DNA of 64,000 nucleotides from Improbicoccus devescovinae (GCA_036245095.1 BSWA01000001.1:372001-436000); one strand, 5' to 3'; numbered from the stretch's first letter, positions 9,344-19,872 are shown. Made by a program: numbers and translations. The notes: a model not told the origin generated them from the letters alone.

Positions 9344-11449
9344 TTGATGTACATAAATATTAAAAATATGGGAAAATTAAATAAAAAAATGAAAGTAAAT
9401 AATGTGAAATTTAAGAATAATGTCTTGCGAGTAGTTTTTGGTTTGTTTGTTTTGTTTATTTTAGCTTGTTTTTTCGGATTGGTTTTGTTTAGTTTGTACA
9501 TATTTAGGTTTAAAGATGATGTAGTAGATTTAAATATGGAGGCTGTTAGGTTATCTCAGACAAGCTCTATTTTTGTTAAGAAAAAAGATGGTTTGTTTGA
9601 AGAATATCAGAAATTATTCGGCTCGGAAAATAGAATTTGGGTTGATTATAATAAATTCCCCGACGCGATTAAAAATGCGATTATAGCAATCGAAGATAAG
9701 CGGTTTTATGCGCATCGAGGGGTCGATTTTATACGCACTGTTGGGGCTGTTTTACATACGGTTGTTGGGAAAAAAAGCTTTGGGGGCTCGACTCTTACAC
9801 AGCAGCTTATTAAAAATATAACTGAAGATAGCGAATTTCGTGTTAATCGTAAAATTCGTGAGATGGCGCGGGCTATAAGATTGGAAAGTCAGTATTCGAA
9901 AGATGAAATTTTGGAAGTTTATTTGAATATAGTGAATTTTGGCGCAGGAAGTCGTGGCGCGCAGGCTGCTGCTAAAATTTATTTCTCAAAAAATATTTGG
10001 GATTGTAATATAGCTGAATGCTGCGCTATTGCCGTTATTACGCAGAATCCTACGGCGAATAATCCGTTGATAAATCCTGAAAATAATAGAAGACGGCGCG
10101 ATATTGCAGTGTCTGAAATGTACAAACAGCATAAAATTACAGAGGAACAGCTTGAAATTTCGTTGAAAGAGTCTAAAAATCTTAAGTTTAAAAAATATTC
10201 TGAGCTTGAAAATCAGGCTCTTGGGGCTAATACTCAGAATTGGTACATTGAGGCTATGTGTAATGAGATTACTAGGGATTTAATGGCGAAATATAAAATT
10301 AAAAAAAATATGGCCGATGATATATTATATTCCGGGAATTTGAAAATTTATTGCTGTATGGATCAGGAAGCTCAGAAAATTGCCGAGGAAACTTTGAAAA
10401 ATGCTGCTGTTATGCCGAAAGATAAATTATTGGAACTCGGTTTTATTATGCTCGAATTTGATGGCCGAGTGCTCGCGATGCTGGGCAGTTCGCAGCCGAA
10501 AAGTAAAAATTTTATTTTTGACAGGTGTAATATTTCTAGGCGCCAGCCTGGTTCTGTTATTAAACCGTTGGCGGTTTATACGCCTGCTTTGGAGTGCGGT
10601 ATGTGTAATTTTTCTTCGATTGTGATGGATGAGCCGCTTAAAATTACTAATAATAACATAAATATTCAGGATTGGCCTGCAAATTGGTACAAAAGTTACA
10701 AAGGCCCCGTGACTTTGCAGTGGGCATTAGAAAAATCAGCAAATGCTCCCGCGGCGCAAATTTTAAATAAACTCGGGACAAGAAATAGTTTTAATTTTCT
10801 TGTTAATAAGTTAAATTTAAAGGGTCTTGAGGAAAGCGATGCTAATTCTTTATCGGCGTTGGCTACCGGCGGAGTTTATACTGGTCTTTCTGTCAAAGAA
10901 ATGACGTGCGCGTTTCAAATTTTTGGTAATAATGGCCAATTTTCTAGACCGTATACTTATTTATATGTTACTGATAAAAACGATAGAGTAATTTTAGATA
11001 ATAGATCGGCGCCTCCGGAACAGGTGATTTCTGCTGAGACTGCTGGAATTATGAATAAATTATTAAGACAAATTATCATTGGTGAAGAGGGCACCGGGAA
11101 AAATGCTAATATTCCAAATTGGAATATAATTGGCAAAACTGGGACTACTAATGATGATTTTGATGCATGGTTTATTGGTCTGAGTCCGTATTGCGTTGCA
11201 GGCATCTGGATTGGCTATGATATGCCGAAACGTATAACGGAGACTAATTCGGCTATTAGAATTTGGCGGCATATTACGAGCGAATATTTGAAAAATAAAA
11301 AGCCAATGGATTTTTTGTTGTCTTCGAATTTAATCGAATTGGAATATTGTACAGAAACAGGATGTTTGGCAAGCCCGGGATGCTTGCATAAAAAAATCGG
11401 GGTTTATTCTCCGAGTTTTGTCCCGGAACAGTGTACTGGACATGGGTGA
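9344..11449 (+). CDS. Class A penicillin-binding protein (PBP1A-type)
   Basis: 701 residues. A bifunctional cell-wall synthase acting outside the membrane. After a charged N-terminus, residues about 29-55 are the membrane anchor. The GT51 glycosyltransferase domain contains IEDKRFYAHRGVDF (catalytic Glu) and GGSTLTQQLIKN. The transpeptidase domain has the active-site SxxK as QPGSVIKP, SxN as KSANAPAAQ, and KTG as IGKTGTTNDDFDAWF. All catalytic motifs are intact. The C-terminus ends with a few Cys residues (YCTETGCLASPGC) but no long tail. The first codons are uncertain because several ATG codons follow one another (9344, 9368, 9389). Confidence 0.94.
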   Translation: MMYINIKNMGKLNKKMKVNNVKFKNNVLRVVFGLFVLFILACFFGLVLFSLYIFRFKDDVVDLNMEAVRLSQTSSIFVKKKDGLFEEYQKLFGSENRIWVDYNKFPDAIKNAIIAIEDKRFYAHRGVDFIRTVGAVLHTVVGKKSFGGSTLTQQLIKNITEDSEFRVNRKIREMARAIRLESQYSKDEILEVYLNIVNFGAGSRGAQAAAKIYFSKNIWDCNIAECCAIAVITQNPTANNPLINPENNRRRRDIAVSEMYKQHKITEEQLEISLKESKNLKFKKYSELENQALGANTQNWYIEAMCNEITRDLMAKYKIKKNMADDILYSGNLKIYCCMDQEAQKIAEETLKNAAVMPKDKLLELGFIMLEFDGRVLAMLGSSQPKSKNFIFDRCNISRRQPGSVIKPLAVYTPALECGMCNFSSIVMDEPLKITNNNINIQDWPANWYKSYKGPVTLQWALEKSANAPAAQILNKLGTRNSFNFLVNKLNLKGLEESDANSLSALATGGVYTGLSVKEMTCAFQIFGNNGQFSRPYTYLYVTDKNDRVILDNRSAPPEQVISAETAGIMNKLLRQIIIGEEGTGKNANIPNWNIIGKTGTTNDDFDAWFIGLSPYCVAGIWIGYDMPKRITETNSAIRIWRHITSEYLKNKKPMDFLLSSNLIELEYCTETGCLASPGCLHKKIGVYSPSFVPEQCTGHG

Positions 11450-11520
11450 AGAATTTAATTTTTGTCGAGATTTAATAAAAAATATTTAGTTTGATATTTG
11501 TTTTTGGGGATTTTATATAA

Positions 11521-12819
11521 ATGGAATATCAGGAAATTTTAAGTAAAATTAATTTTTTGCATAGGTTCGGTATAAAACCAGGTTTGGAAAATATTAGCTT
11601 GTTGCTTCGGAAATTGGGTGAGCCTCAGAGGAATTTTAAAGTAGTTCATGTTGCGGGCACGAATGGAAAAGGTACTGTTTGTAATGCTATTTCGTATGCT
11701 ATGAGTGAAGTTTGTAATGTCGGTTTATTTACTTCGCCGCATTTGGTTGATGGTAGAGAGAGAATTAAAATTAATAATATTAAAATTTCGGAAGAAGAAT
11801 TTGTGAATTGTGCACAAAAAATATTAAATATTATGCGTAATTTATGTGTGAATATCACAGAGTTTGAGTTTATTACGGCGTTGGCTTTTGTGTTTTTTAG
11901 TAATAATAAAATTGATCTCGCTGTGATTGAAACTGGCCTCGGTGGTAGGTTGGATGCTACTAATATTTTTGAAAGTGAATTTGTTTTGTGTTCGGTTATT
12001 ACTAAAATTTCGTTTGATCATATGCATATTCTTGGTGATAATTTAAAGAAAATAGCTAGTGAAAAAGCTGGGATTATTAAAAAAAATTCTGTCGTTTTTG
12101 TTTATTCTGAACAAAAGTCGGAGGTTTTAGATGTTTTAAATAAAAAATGTTGTGAATTGGAAAGTAATATGATAGTTTTGAATAAAAATAATATAAAAAT
12201 AGTAGAGCCGGATGAATCAAAAGCTAGATATATGAATCGCGAATTTGAAATATTTGAATATAAAAATCGGGAAATTGAGGTTAGATTGTTCGGGGAATAT
12301 CAAAAATTAAATTTGTTAATGGCTTTAGAAGTTGTGGATTTTTTACGAAAATATTTTGTTTTAAATAATAATTTTGTTGCTTCTGGATTAAAAAAAATGA
12401 AATTACATGCTAGATTTGAATTAATTAAAAAAAATCCGGTTGTTATTTTAGATGCTGCTCATAATCCCGATGGCGCTGAAAGTTTGGCGAGATCTTTGGA
12501 AATTTATTTCGCAAATAGTAAAAAAATATGTGTGTTTGCTGTTATGTCGGATAAGGATATTTGTCAAATTTTAAATAAATTTGTCGGGGTTTTTGAGATC
12601 GTGATTTTACCTAGGCTTAAAATAAAAAGAGCTGCTGATCCGGAAATAATTGCGAAATTTTTAGAAAATATTAATTCTAAAATTATTATTGCTGAAAATG
12701 TTAAAATTGCTTATAATATGTGCTTAGAAAATTTGAGATTTGTTAAATATGCACAAGAAAAAATTTGTGTGATTTTTGGTTCGTTTTATCTCGCTGCCGA
12801 AATATTGGATATTTTGTGA
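11521..12819 (+). CDS. folC: Bifunctional folylpolyglutamate synthase/dihydrofolate synthase
   Basis: 432 residues of normal length. FolC adds glutamate to dihydropteroate and to tetrahydrofolates, using ATP, in the cytoplasm. Mur-ligase family signatures are clear: the P-loop HVAGTNGKGTV at residue 43, LFTSPHLVDGRERI, ETGLGGRLDATN, ITKISFDHMHILGD (with the metal-binding His), and DAAHNPDGAESL in the C-terminal domain. The gene stands alone between the penicillin-binding protein gene and the DUF3794/LysM gene. No other folate genes are seen nearby. Confidence 0.93.
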   Translation: MEYQEILSKINFLHRFGIKPGLENISLLLRKLGEPQRNFKVVHVAGTNGKGTVCNAISYAMSEVCNVGLFTSPHLVDGRERIKINNIKISEEEFVNCAQKILNIMRNLCVNITEFEFITALAFVFFSNNKIDLAVIETGLGGRLDATNIFESEFVLCSVITKISFDHMHILGDNLKKIASEKAGIIKKNSVVFVYSEQKSEVLDVLNKKCCELESNMIVLNKNNIKIVEPDESKARYMNREFEIFEYKNREIEVRLFGEYQKLNLLMALEVVDFLRKYFVLNNNFVASGLKKMKLHARFELIKKNPVVILDAAHNPDGAESLARSLEIYFANSKKICVFAVMSDKDICQILNKFVGVFEIVILPRLKIKRAADPEIIAKFLENINSKIIIAENVKIAYNMCLENLRFVKYAQEKICVIFGSFYLAAEILDIL

Positions 12820-12921
12820 TTTGTGTGTATTAAGAATATTTTAATTTGTTCGTGAATAGAAATTAATCAAAGCTTATTAAATTTAATTTGAATGACGTAA
12901 ATTTTTAAGGAGAGGTTAATT

Positions 12922-14466
12922 TTGAATTATAATATCTCGAAAACAGCGTTTTGTGCTTTGGATAATATGTTTAATGCGAAAGATGAGATTCCTATTGATT
13001 TTGATTTTACTTTGCCGGATTATTGTCCTGATATTGGAAGAATTTTAAAATGTCAGGTTACGCCTGTTACTTTGGTGAGAAATCTTAATGTTGATAGGTT
13101 GAATACTGAGGGTATTGTTCGTGTTGAGCTTTTGTATTTGGAATTGGATAAAAATATTCTTAGATGTTATAAGACGGAATCTCCGTTTTCGCATAATTTT
13201 GATTTAAAATCTGAACAACAAGGTGGTATCGCGTTTGTAGAGTCGAAATTGGATTATGTTAATTGCAGAGCTCTTACGCCTAGAAGACTTGATATACATG
13301 GGGCGTTTAGTTTGAGGGCTATTGTATATGCTAAACAAAATTTGGAGCCTTCTGTTGATATTTTGGGTGAAGATATACAACAGTTGACTTCGGAAGTAGA
13401 GTTCAGTAATTTGTTGAGTATAAATCAAAATCCAGTTAGTATTAGCGAAGTATTGGATTTGGGTTCGGATCGGGCGGATGTTGAATTTATTATTAGATCT
13501 GAGGCATGGTTAAATGTCGAAAGTTGTAAATGCACTGAGGGCAAAATTAATATAAAAGCTAGTGTTATTGTTAAAATTTTGTATGTAAGTGACATGGCTT
13601 CTGGGAAACTCGAAAATATAGATTACGAAATTCCTGTTAATCAGGTTTTTGATGCTCCTGAGGCGGGTGAAGATAGTAAATGTATAGTTCGGGCGCAAAT
13701 TGTAAATCATGATGAAAAAATTTCTTCGGAACAGGATAATTCGAATTTGATAAATCTTGATTTAAAATTGTTGTTTACTATGTTTTTGTTCGAGGATCAA
13801 AATGAAAAAATTTTGACTGATATTTATTCTCTTGATTATGATCTGGAAGTCGCAAAAGAAAATATAAACGCACAGAAATTCGAAGGCTCTAGTCATGAGA
13901 GCTTTGTGCAAAAAGCATATCTTGATCTTATTGATACTAAAATTTTAAAAATAATGGACGTCTGGAGTGATGGCATTCGGGTTGTTTTAGATAATAAATT
14001 TAATCAGCCTGTTATGTATAATGGCAAAGTAAATATATGTATTATAGCTCTTGATTCGAATTCAGTTCCGTTTTATTTGGAAAGAGAAATTGATTTTTCA
14101 AAAGAGGCTGCTTCAGAATATAACTTGAATTTTAATGAAATAAGTTGTACCGCAAATTTGAATTCTATTGGTTATAAAATTGGCGGAAATGATAATAAAA
14201 TTGAATTAAAATTAGAAATAACTGTGGATTCTGACGTTTTTAGTATAGTACCGCTTACGTTTGTTAATGAGGCTTTTACGGATGAAAGTAAGCCTAAAAT
14301 AAAAGATGACAATGGCGCTCTTACTGTGTATTATGCAAATCAGGGTGAGTCTGTTTGGGATATTTCTAAGAAGTATAACACAACTGTTGATAAAATTAAA
14401 GAGGAAAATGAAATTGATTCGGATGTTCTTGATTGCGAAAAGGCAATTTTAATTCCTATAAGTTAA
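12922..14466 (+). CDS. DUF3794 (SPOCS) and LysM domain protein, likely spore envelope
   Basis: 514 residues, TTG start behind AAGGAG. The N-terminal part begins with DEIPIDFDFTLPDYCPDIGRILKC, typical of DUF3794/SPOCS proteins of Clostridia; the same fold appears to repeat across residues about 10-460. The C-terminal 50 residues are a LysM domain (YYANQGESVWDISKKYNTTVDKIKEENEI), which binds peptidoglycan. Proteins of this build are found next to spoIVA in Clostridia and are thought to be spore coat or cortex-interface components; here too spoIVA follows 74 bp later on the same strand. Exact role is an inference. Confidence 0.85.
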   Translation: MNYNISKTAFCALDNMFNAKDEIPIDFDFTLPDYCPDIGRILKCQVTPVTLVRNLNVDRLNTEGIVRVELLYLELDKNILRCYKTESPFSHNFDLKSEQQGGIAFVESKLDYVNCRALTPRRLDIHGAFSLRAIVYAKQNLEPSVDILGEDIQQLTSEVEFSNLLSINQNPVSISEVLDLGSDRADVEFIIRSEAWLNVESCKCTEGKINIKASVIVKILYVSDMASGKLENIDYEIPVNQVFDAPEAGEDSKCIVRAQIVNHDEKISSEQDNSNLINLDLKLLFTMFLFEDQNEKILTDIYSLDYDLEVAKENINAQKFEGSSHESFVQKAYLDLIDTKILKIMDVWSDGIRVVLDNKFNQPVMYNGKVNICIIALDSNSVPFYLEREIDFSKEAASEYNLNFNEISCTANLNSIGYKIGGNDNKIELKLEITVDSDVFSIVPLTFVNEAFTDESKPKIKDDNGALTVYYANQGESVWDISKKYNTTVDKIKEENEIDSDVLDCEKAILIPIS

Positions 14467-14540
14467 GCATAATAATTAAAATAATTATTAATTTTGTAAT
14501 ATTTTTGTGTTAAATACACAAAAAAATAGGAGGAACAAAA

Positions 14541-16019
14541 TTGGAAGACCGTAATATTTACGAGGATATCTCAAAAAGAACTAATGGTGATATATATATA
14601 GGTGTAGTTGGCCCTGTTCGCACGGGGAAGTCTACGTTTATAAAAAAGTTCATGGATACTCTTGTGATACCTAATATTAATAACGAAAGAAGACGTGAGC
14701 GTACTATTGATGAATTGCCGCAATCGTCCGGCGGAAGAACTATTATGACTACGGAACCGAAATTTATTCCAGAAGATGCTGTTGAAGTTAATTTAGACAA
14801 TGGTGCTAGTTTTCGGGCCAGAGTTATAGATTGTGTTGGTTATATTGTCCCAAGTGCCTTGGGGCATATCGAAAATGAGATCCCAAGAATGGTGCGGACT
14901 CCTTGGTTTAACGAGGAAATTCCGTTTGAAAAAGCTGCCGAAATAGGTACAAAAAAAGTAATTACTGATCATTCTACTATTGGCCTTGTGATTACGACTG
15001 ATGGTACTATTAGTGATATTGATCGCAGCGAATATGAGTCCGCTGAACGCCGCGTAATCGAAGAGCTTAAGGCGCTTAATAAGCCGTTTATTACGTTATT
15101 AAATAGTATAGATCCAGATTCGATTGAAAGTAAAATGCTTGTCGAAAAAATGCAGCAAAATTACGGCGTGACTGTGCTTCCAGTAAATTGCATGGATATT
15201 ACAGAACTTGAAATTAAGTCAATTCTTGGCAAAATTTTGTATGAATTTCCTATAAGCGAAGTTAAAATAGACATCCCAAGATGGCTGTTAACTCTTGAAA
15301 AAGATCACTGGTTAAAATCAGATATATATACAGGAATCAAGTATTCATCGGGGAAGGCAACTAAAATTAAAGAAGCAAAACATATATCAGACGAACTTTT
15401 AAATTCGCAATTTGTCACGAATTCTCAAGTGGATTTTTTAGATTTAGGAACCGGGACTGCACATATAAAAACTAGTCTTAATCCTGATTTATTTTACAAA
15501 ATTTTAGGCGAAAAAACCGGAATTCAAATCTCAAATGAATGCGATCTCATGGATCATATGCTTTCGCTTTCAAAATTAAAAAACAAATACGAACGCATAG
15601 CTCTTGCAGTCGATGATGTTGAAGAATCTGGCTATGGCATCGTTATGCCTACTATAAATGAACTAAGTTTAGATGAGCCAGTAATTATTAAACAAAGTGG
15701 TAAATACGGCATAAAATTAAAAGCCTCTGCACCGTCAATTCATATGCTTAAGACAAATATTACAACAGAAATCACGCCTATAGTAGGATCCGAGCAGCAA
15801 TCAGAAGAGCTTGTTATGTATTTATTAAAAGAATTCGAAGAGAATCCGAATAAAATTTGGGAATCAAACATATTTGGTAAGTCTTTGCATGAGCTCGTAA
15901 ACGAAGGGCTTCATAATAAATTATATAAAATGCCTTCAGATGCTCGCGATAAAATTAAACAGACTATTGAAAGAATTATAAACGAAGGCTGTAATGGCTT
16001 AATTTGTATTATACTTTGA
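14541..16019 (+). CDS. spoIVA: Stage IV sporulation protein A (SpoIVA), spore coat base ATPase
   Basis: 492 residues, the usual length; TTG start with AGGAGG. SpoIVA coats the outer forespore membrane, polymerises with ATP hydrolysis and anchors the coat. Walker A is GPVRTGKST near residue 24; the following segment TIDELPQSSGGRTIMTTEPKFIP and DCVGYIVPSALGH (Walker B/sensor) are family hallmarks, as is the C-terminal segment ending NEGCNGLICIIL. The protein is intact. It should be made in the mother cell under sigma-E; I could not fix the promoter. It ends just before a double hairpin and converges with dnaK. Confidence 0.96.
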   Translation: MEDRNIYEDISKRTNGDIYIGVVGPVRTGKSTFIKKFMDTLVIPNINNERRRERTIDELPQSSGGRTIMTTEPKFIPEDAVEVNLDNGASFRARVIDCVGYIVPSALGHIENEIPRMVRTPWFNEEIPFEKAAEIGTKKVITDHSTIGLVITTDGTISDIDRSEYESAERRVIEELKALNKPFITLLNSIDPDSIESKMLVEKMQQNYGVTVLPVNCMDITELEIKSILGKILYEFPISEVKIDIPRWLLTLEKDHWLKSDIYTGIKYSSGKATKIKEAKHISDELLNSQFVTNSQVDFLDLGTGTAHIKTSLNPDLFYKILGEKTGIQISNECDLMDHMLSLSKLKNKYERIALAVDDVEESGYGIVMPTINELSLDEPVIIKQSGKYGIKLKASAPSIHMLKTNITTEITPIVGSEQQSEELVMYLLKEFEENPNKIWESNIFGKSLHELVNEGLHNKLYKMPSDARDKIKQTIERIINEGCNGLICIIL

Positions 16020-16041
16020 TAATTTTATAAATATAAACATA

Positions 16042-16094
16042 TCCCTAATTCCTCTTACCAGAGGGAATGTAGGGATTTTGGGTTATAAAATCCC
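16042..16094. terminator. Double hairpin between convergent spoIVA and dnaK
   Basis: Two stem-loops: TCCCTA...TAGGGA with an inner ATTCCTCT/AGAGGGAAT stem (16042-16075), and GGGATTTT...AAAATCCC (16072-16094). They share the GGGA at 16072-16075, so only one can be fully formed at a time. Position between converging genes suggests a bidirectional terminator; the T-run on each side is weak. Confidence 0.6.
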
Positions 16095-16242
16095 AATATT
16101 TAAAAAATATATAAAACAAGTTTTATTTTTTTATATAAATTTTATATTTTATGAAATATGCCTAGTTATATAATAAAAAAATATTTATTTATGTTAACTA
16201 AGCATATTATTTATTAAATTAATATTAAGAAATTATTTTTTC

Positions 16243-18087
16243 TTAGTCTTTGACTTCTTTAAAATCAGCGTCATAGACTTTTTCGCCATCTTGATTAGGT
16301 TCGGCAGTATTCGTGTCATTGGCTGTATTCGCATCTGTAGGAGCTCCTGGTGGCGGGGTCTGCTGGTATAATTTGGTCGAGATTTCAAACATTACTTTTT
16401 GTAAGGCTTCTGAACTCGTTTTGATTTCTTCTATTTTATTATTTTTTAATTTGGATTTTAAATCCTCGATTTGCTTTTCTAGATTTTCTTTGTCTGAAGC
16501 CTCTAATTTTTCAGGATTATCTTTTATTAGTTTTTCGGCAGCATAGCACATGTTTTCAGCTTCGTTTTTATCGTCTATTTCAGAACGACGTTTTTTATCG
16601 GCTTCTGCATATTGCTCGGCCTCGGAAATTGCTTTGTTTATATCATCTTTGGACATATTACTACCGCCGGTAATTGTGATTTTTTGTTCTTTATTTGTGC
16701 CTTTATCTTTTGCTGTGACGTTTACTATGCCGTTTGCGTCTATATCAAAAGTAACTTCAATTTGCGGGACTCCGCGCGGCGCCGGAGGAATGCCATCTAA
16801 AGCAAATAATCCAAGACGTTTATTATCTTTTGCAAATTCGCGTTCGCCCTGTAAAACATTGATTTCTACCTGAGTTTGACCGTCGGCAGCTGTTGAGAAA
16901 ACTTGGCTTTTTTTTGTAGGAATTGTAGTGTTTCTTTCTATGATTTTAGTCATAACCCCGCCCATTGTCTCGATTCCTAAAGATAACGGTGTGACGTCTA
17001 ATAATAATAAGCCTTTTACATCGCCGCCAAGAACTCCGCCTTGAATTGCCGCGCCCATAGCGACGCATTCATCGGGGTTTATGCCTTTAAATGGGTCTTT
17101 GCCAATAAATTTTTTAACAGCTTCCTGAACGGCTGGAATTCTAGTCGATCCGCCAACTAATAGGACTTTGTCGATTTGATCAACTTTTAAGCCTGAATCC
17201 GCTAAAGCCTGCCGTGTCGGTACCATTGTTTTCTCAACGAGGTCCGCTGTGAGTTCATTAAATTTCGCCCTACTAAGAGTTAGATCCAGATGTTTAGCTC
17301 CTGAGCTATCAGCTGTAATAAACGGCAAATTTATAGAACTAGAAGCCATGCCAGAAAGCTCGATTTTCGTCTTTTCTGCTGATTCTTTAAGCCGTTGCAT
17401 AGCCATTCTATCTGATGTCAAGTCTACGCCCGATGTTTTTTTGAACTCTGAAACCATCCAATCGATAACTCTTTTATCAAAATCGTCTCCACCGAGTCTA
17501 TTATTACCCGCTGTAGCAAGAACCTCTTGGACACCATCACCCATTTCGATAATCGAAACATCAAAAGTACCGCCGCCAAGATCATATACCATGATTTTTT
17601 GGTCTTTTTCTTTGTCAATGCCATACGAAAGCGCTGCAGCTGTAGGCTCGTTTATAATACGTTTAACTTCTAGGCCCGCGATTTTTCCTGCATCTTTAGT
17701 AGCTTGTCTTTGGGCATCTGTGAAATACGCAGGAACCGTTATAACAGCTTCTGTGACTTTTGAGCCTATATAACTTTCAGCATCGTCTTTTAATTTTTGT
17801 AATATTATAGCAGAAATTTCCTGAGGAGTATACGATTTTTGGTCAATATTTACTTTATAATTTGTACCCATTTCGCGTTTAATAGAAATAACGGTTCTAT
17901 CGGGATTTGTAATAGCCTGTCTTTTGGCGACCTGACCCACCATACGTTCTCCATTTTTAGCAAACCCAACAATAGACGGCGTCGTACGAGCTCCCTCGGC
18001 ATTGGCTATGACGACAGCCTCGCCACCTTCAATAACAGATACACATGAATTTGTTGTTCCTAAATCGATCCCTATAATTTTAGACAT
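16243..18087 (-). CDS. dnaK: Chaperone DnaK (Hsp70)
   Basis: 614 residues from the ATG at 18087, which follows GGAGG at 8 bases; a longer reading from TTG 18102 would start inside the ribosome site. DnaK is the ATP-driven folding chaperone. Signatures: IGIDLGTTNSCVSV at the N-terminus, IINEPTAAALSYG, VYDLGGGTFDVSI, VLLVGGSTRIPAVQ, then the substrate domain with LLLLDVTPLSLGIET, and a C-terminal lid ending in EKVYDADFKEVKD. All three family signatures are intact. It is the last gene of hrcA-grpE-dnaK; dnaJ, which usually follows, is not here. Confidence 0.98.
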   Translation of the reverse strand: MSKIIGIDLGTTNSCVSVIEGGEAVVIANAEGARTTPSIVGFAKNGERMVGQVAKRQAITNPDRTVISIKREMGTNYKVNIDQKSYTPQEISAIILQKLKDDAESYIGSKVTEAVITVPAYFTDAQRQATKDAGKIAGLEVKRIINEPTAAALSYGIDKEKDQKIMVYDLGGGTFDVSIIEMGDGVQEVLATAGNNRLGGDDFDKRVIDWMVSEFKKTSGVDLTSDRMAMQRLKESAEKTKIELSGMASSSINLPFITADSSGAKHLDLTLSRAKFNELTADLVEKTMVPTRQALADSGLKVDQIDKVLLVGGSTRIPAVQEAVKKFIGKDPFKGINPDECVAMGAAIQGGVLGGDVKGLLLLDVTPLSLGIETMGGVMTKIIERNTTIPTKKSQVFSTAADGQTQVEINVLQGEREFAKDNKRLGLFALDGIPPAPRGVPQIEVTFDIDANGIVNVTAKDKGTNKEQKITITGGSNMSKDDINKAISEAEQYAEADKKRRSEIDDKNEAENMCYAAEKLIKDNPEKLEASDKENLEKQIEDLKSKLKNNKIEEIKTSSEALQKVMFEISTKLYQQTPPPGAPTDANTANDTNTAEPNQDGEKVYDADFKEVKD

Positions 18088-18130
18088 AAATATTACCTCC
18101 AAATTTAATTTTATATTTAATATTTTATTT

Positions 18131-18790
18131 TTAATTAACTACCTGAACCATGGCGTGCCTAATAATTTTATCTTGATATTTATAACCTTTTTGAAAAACC
18201 TCTGAAATAGTATTTGAATTTTCACCATTTCCTGGTATACTTGAGACAGCACTATGAAATTTAGGAGTAAACTCATCACCCACTTTACCAAAACTAGAAA
18301 CTTTTAATTTTTCTAAAGCTGAGATAAGTTGATTTTTAACCATTTCTATTCCCTTTTCACAAGATGCATCCACATTTTGAATATTATCAAACGCAAGTTC
18401 TAGACTGTCTATAACAGGCAAAAGTTGGAGCAAAGCGGTCTCAGTTGCAAGCGAAAAAATAGCGTTTTTTTCCCTTTCAGACCGTTTCCTAAAATTCTCA
18501 TATTCAGCAGCGATTCTCAGCAATTTTTCTTTACAAATAGCAATTTCAGATTCAAGTTTTTCTTTGCTAAAATTTTCTTCAACTTCCGATTCATCCGCAT
18601 CTTCCGATATAATTTCAGGTTCAGATTCATCAGCTTTAGTTTCTAAACTTTCGGTGTTTGGAACTTCAGATTCAGAATGATCTACAATAAAATCATTTGC
18701 ATCAGGATTTTTTTGTTCATAATTACTAGAAACTTTTTCATTTTCCGTATTATTTTCCGGATTCAAATCTTGATTTAATTTTTCTTCCAT
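18131..18790 (-). CDS. grpE: Nucleotide exchange factor GrpE
   Basis: 219 residues, ATG behind GAGGTAAT. GrpE releases ADP from DnaK. An acidic, low-complexity N-terminal tail (residues 1-75) precedes the long helix/coiled coil (about 78-140, with RIAAEYENFRKRSEREK) and the C-terminal beta domain (ISEVFQKGYKYQDKIIRHAMVQV), which holds the family signature. The tail is longer and more acidic than usual. It lies between hrcA and dnaK with 45-bp gaps, in one operon. Confidence 0.96.
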   Translation of the reverse strand: MEEKLNQDLNPENNTENEKVSSNYEQKNPDANDFIVDHSESEVPNTESLETKADESEPEIISEDADESEVEENFSKEKLESEIAICKEKLLRIAAEYENFRKRSEREKNAIFSLATETALLQLLPVIDSLELAFDNIQNVDASCEKGIEMVKNQLISALEKLKVSSFGKVGDEFTPKFHSAVSSIPGNGENSNTISEVFQKGYKYQDKIIRHAMVQVVN

Positions 18791-18835
18791 TTTATTACCT
18801 CACAGTAACTATAAAAATTTAAATATTTTGTTTTA

Positions 18836-19861
18836 TCAACCTAAAACCTCGACAAGAACATCTTCAACAGACTTAGAAATATAATCTAATTTCGAAATAA
18901 TATTATTATAATTAAGCCTCATTGGCCCGATAACAGCTATTATTCCAACAGACTCATTAACTAAATAACTAGTTCTCAAAATACTAGCACAAGCAAGTTC
19001 AGATCTTCCTATTTCGGTCCCGATTAAAATTATAGCATTTGAATTTTCATTGAATAAAAAATTTGAAATTTCTTCTTTTTTATTTAAAAATCTCCAAATT
19101 TTAAGAGCATCATCAAGTTTAAAATTCAAATCCGAGAATAAATTTTGCTCGCCTTTTATACTAATAAGAGCCAACGAGGCATCTTTTGCCACTATGCTTA
19201 ACGCCTCAATTGCAGGTATAATAATATCATCAGTACCCGAGCAACTACTAATAATTTTCAACGACTCCGGAATTAATTTTGTAAGCGGCTGCCCTATGAA
19301 TTTTCCGACAACTTGCACAAAAATTTTTAAAATTTCGTTATTAATTTTAAACTTGCAATTAAAAACTTTATTTTTAATAATACCATTAGAAGTTATCAAA
19401 ATAATCATAGCACTACACTGACCAAGTTTCACAAATTTTATATCCTGAACACAAGAACTTTTGCTAGGAAGCGCAGTAAACACGACGGTACAATTAGTAA
19501 CTTCGGCCAAAATTTCAGCAGCATTATTAATAATTTTTTCCGGGTCACTAAATTCATCTCTAAGCTTAGCATCTATAATACTCATTTCATAAGCAGACAG
19601 CTTATATTTACCCGAAAAATTATCAACATAAACGCGATATCCTGTTTGTGACGGGATTCGGCCCGAAGAAACATGTGGTTGCTCAAGTAATCCAACAGAA
19701 AACAACGATGCCATTTTATTTCGGACAGTAGCAGGAGATATTTCAAAATTCAATCTTTTGCATATAGTCTGAGATCCTACAGGTTTTGTTGTTTCTATAT
19801 GAATTTCAACAACAGCTGCTAATATATCAAGAATTCTTCCTTCGATTTCCACCTCACTCAC
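18836..19861 (-). CDS. hrcA: Heat-inducible repressor HrcA
   Basis: HrcA binds the CIRCE operator and represses the class I heat-shock genes, including its own operon. The N-terminal winged helix is seen in RILDILAAVVEIHIETTKPVGSQTI and RNKMASLFSVGLLEQPHVSSGRIPSQTGYRVYVD, which is the strong family signature (HxSSGRxPTxxGYRxYVD). The GAF-like middle and C-terminal segment IGPMRLNYNNIISKLDYIS complete a protein of about 341 aa. Start: the open frame begins at GTG 19879, but that codon lies inside the CIRCE operator; GTG 19861 (or GTG 19852) is more likely. It is first in the operon. Confidence 0.93.
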   Translation of the reverse strand: MSEVEIEGRILDILAAVVEIHIETTKPVGSQTICKRLNFEISPATVRNKMASLFSVGLLEQPHVSSGRIPSQTGYRVYVDNFSGKYKLSAYEMSIIDAKLRDEFSDPEKIINNAAEILAEVTNCTVVFTALPSKSSCVQDIKFVKLGQCSAMIILITSNGIIKNKVFNCKFKINNEILKIFVQVVGKFIGQPLTKLIPESLKIISSCSGTDDIIIPAIEALSIVAKDASLALISIKGEQNLFSDLNFKLDDALKIWRFLNKKEEISNFLFNENSNAIILIGTEIGRSELACASILRTSYLVNESVGIIAVIGPMRLNYNNIISKLDYISKSVEDVLVEVLG

Positions 19862-19872
19862 CCCATTTTTTG

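Noticed and set aside
16313..17773. Plus-strand open frames opposite dnaK
   Set aside because: Shadows of a highly conserved gene; no ribosome sites, no recognisable protein.
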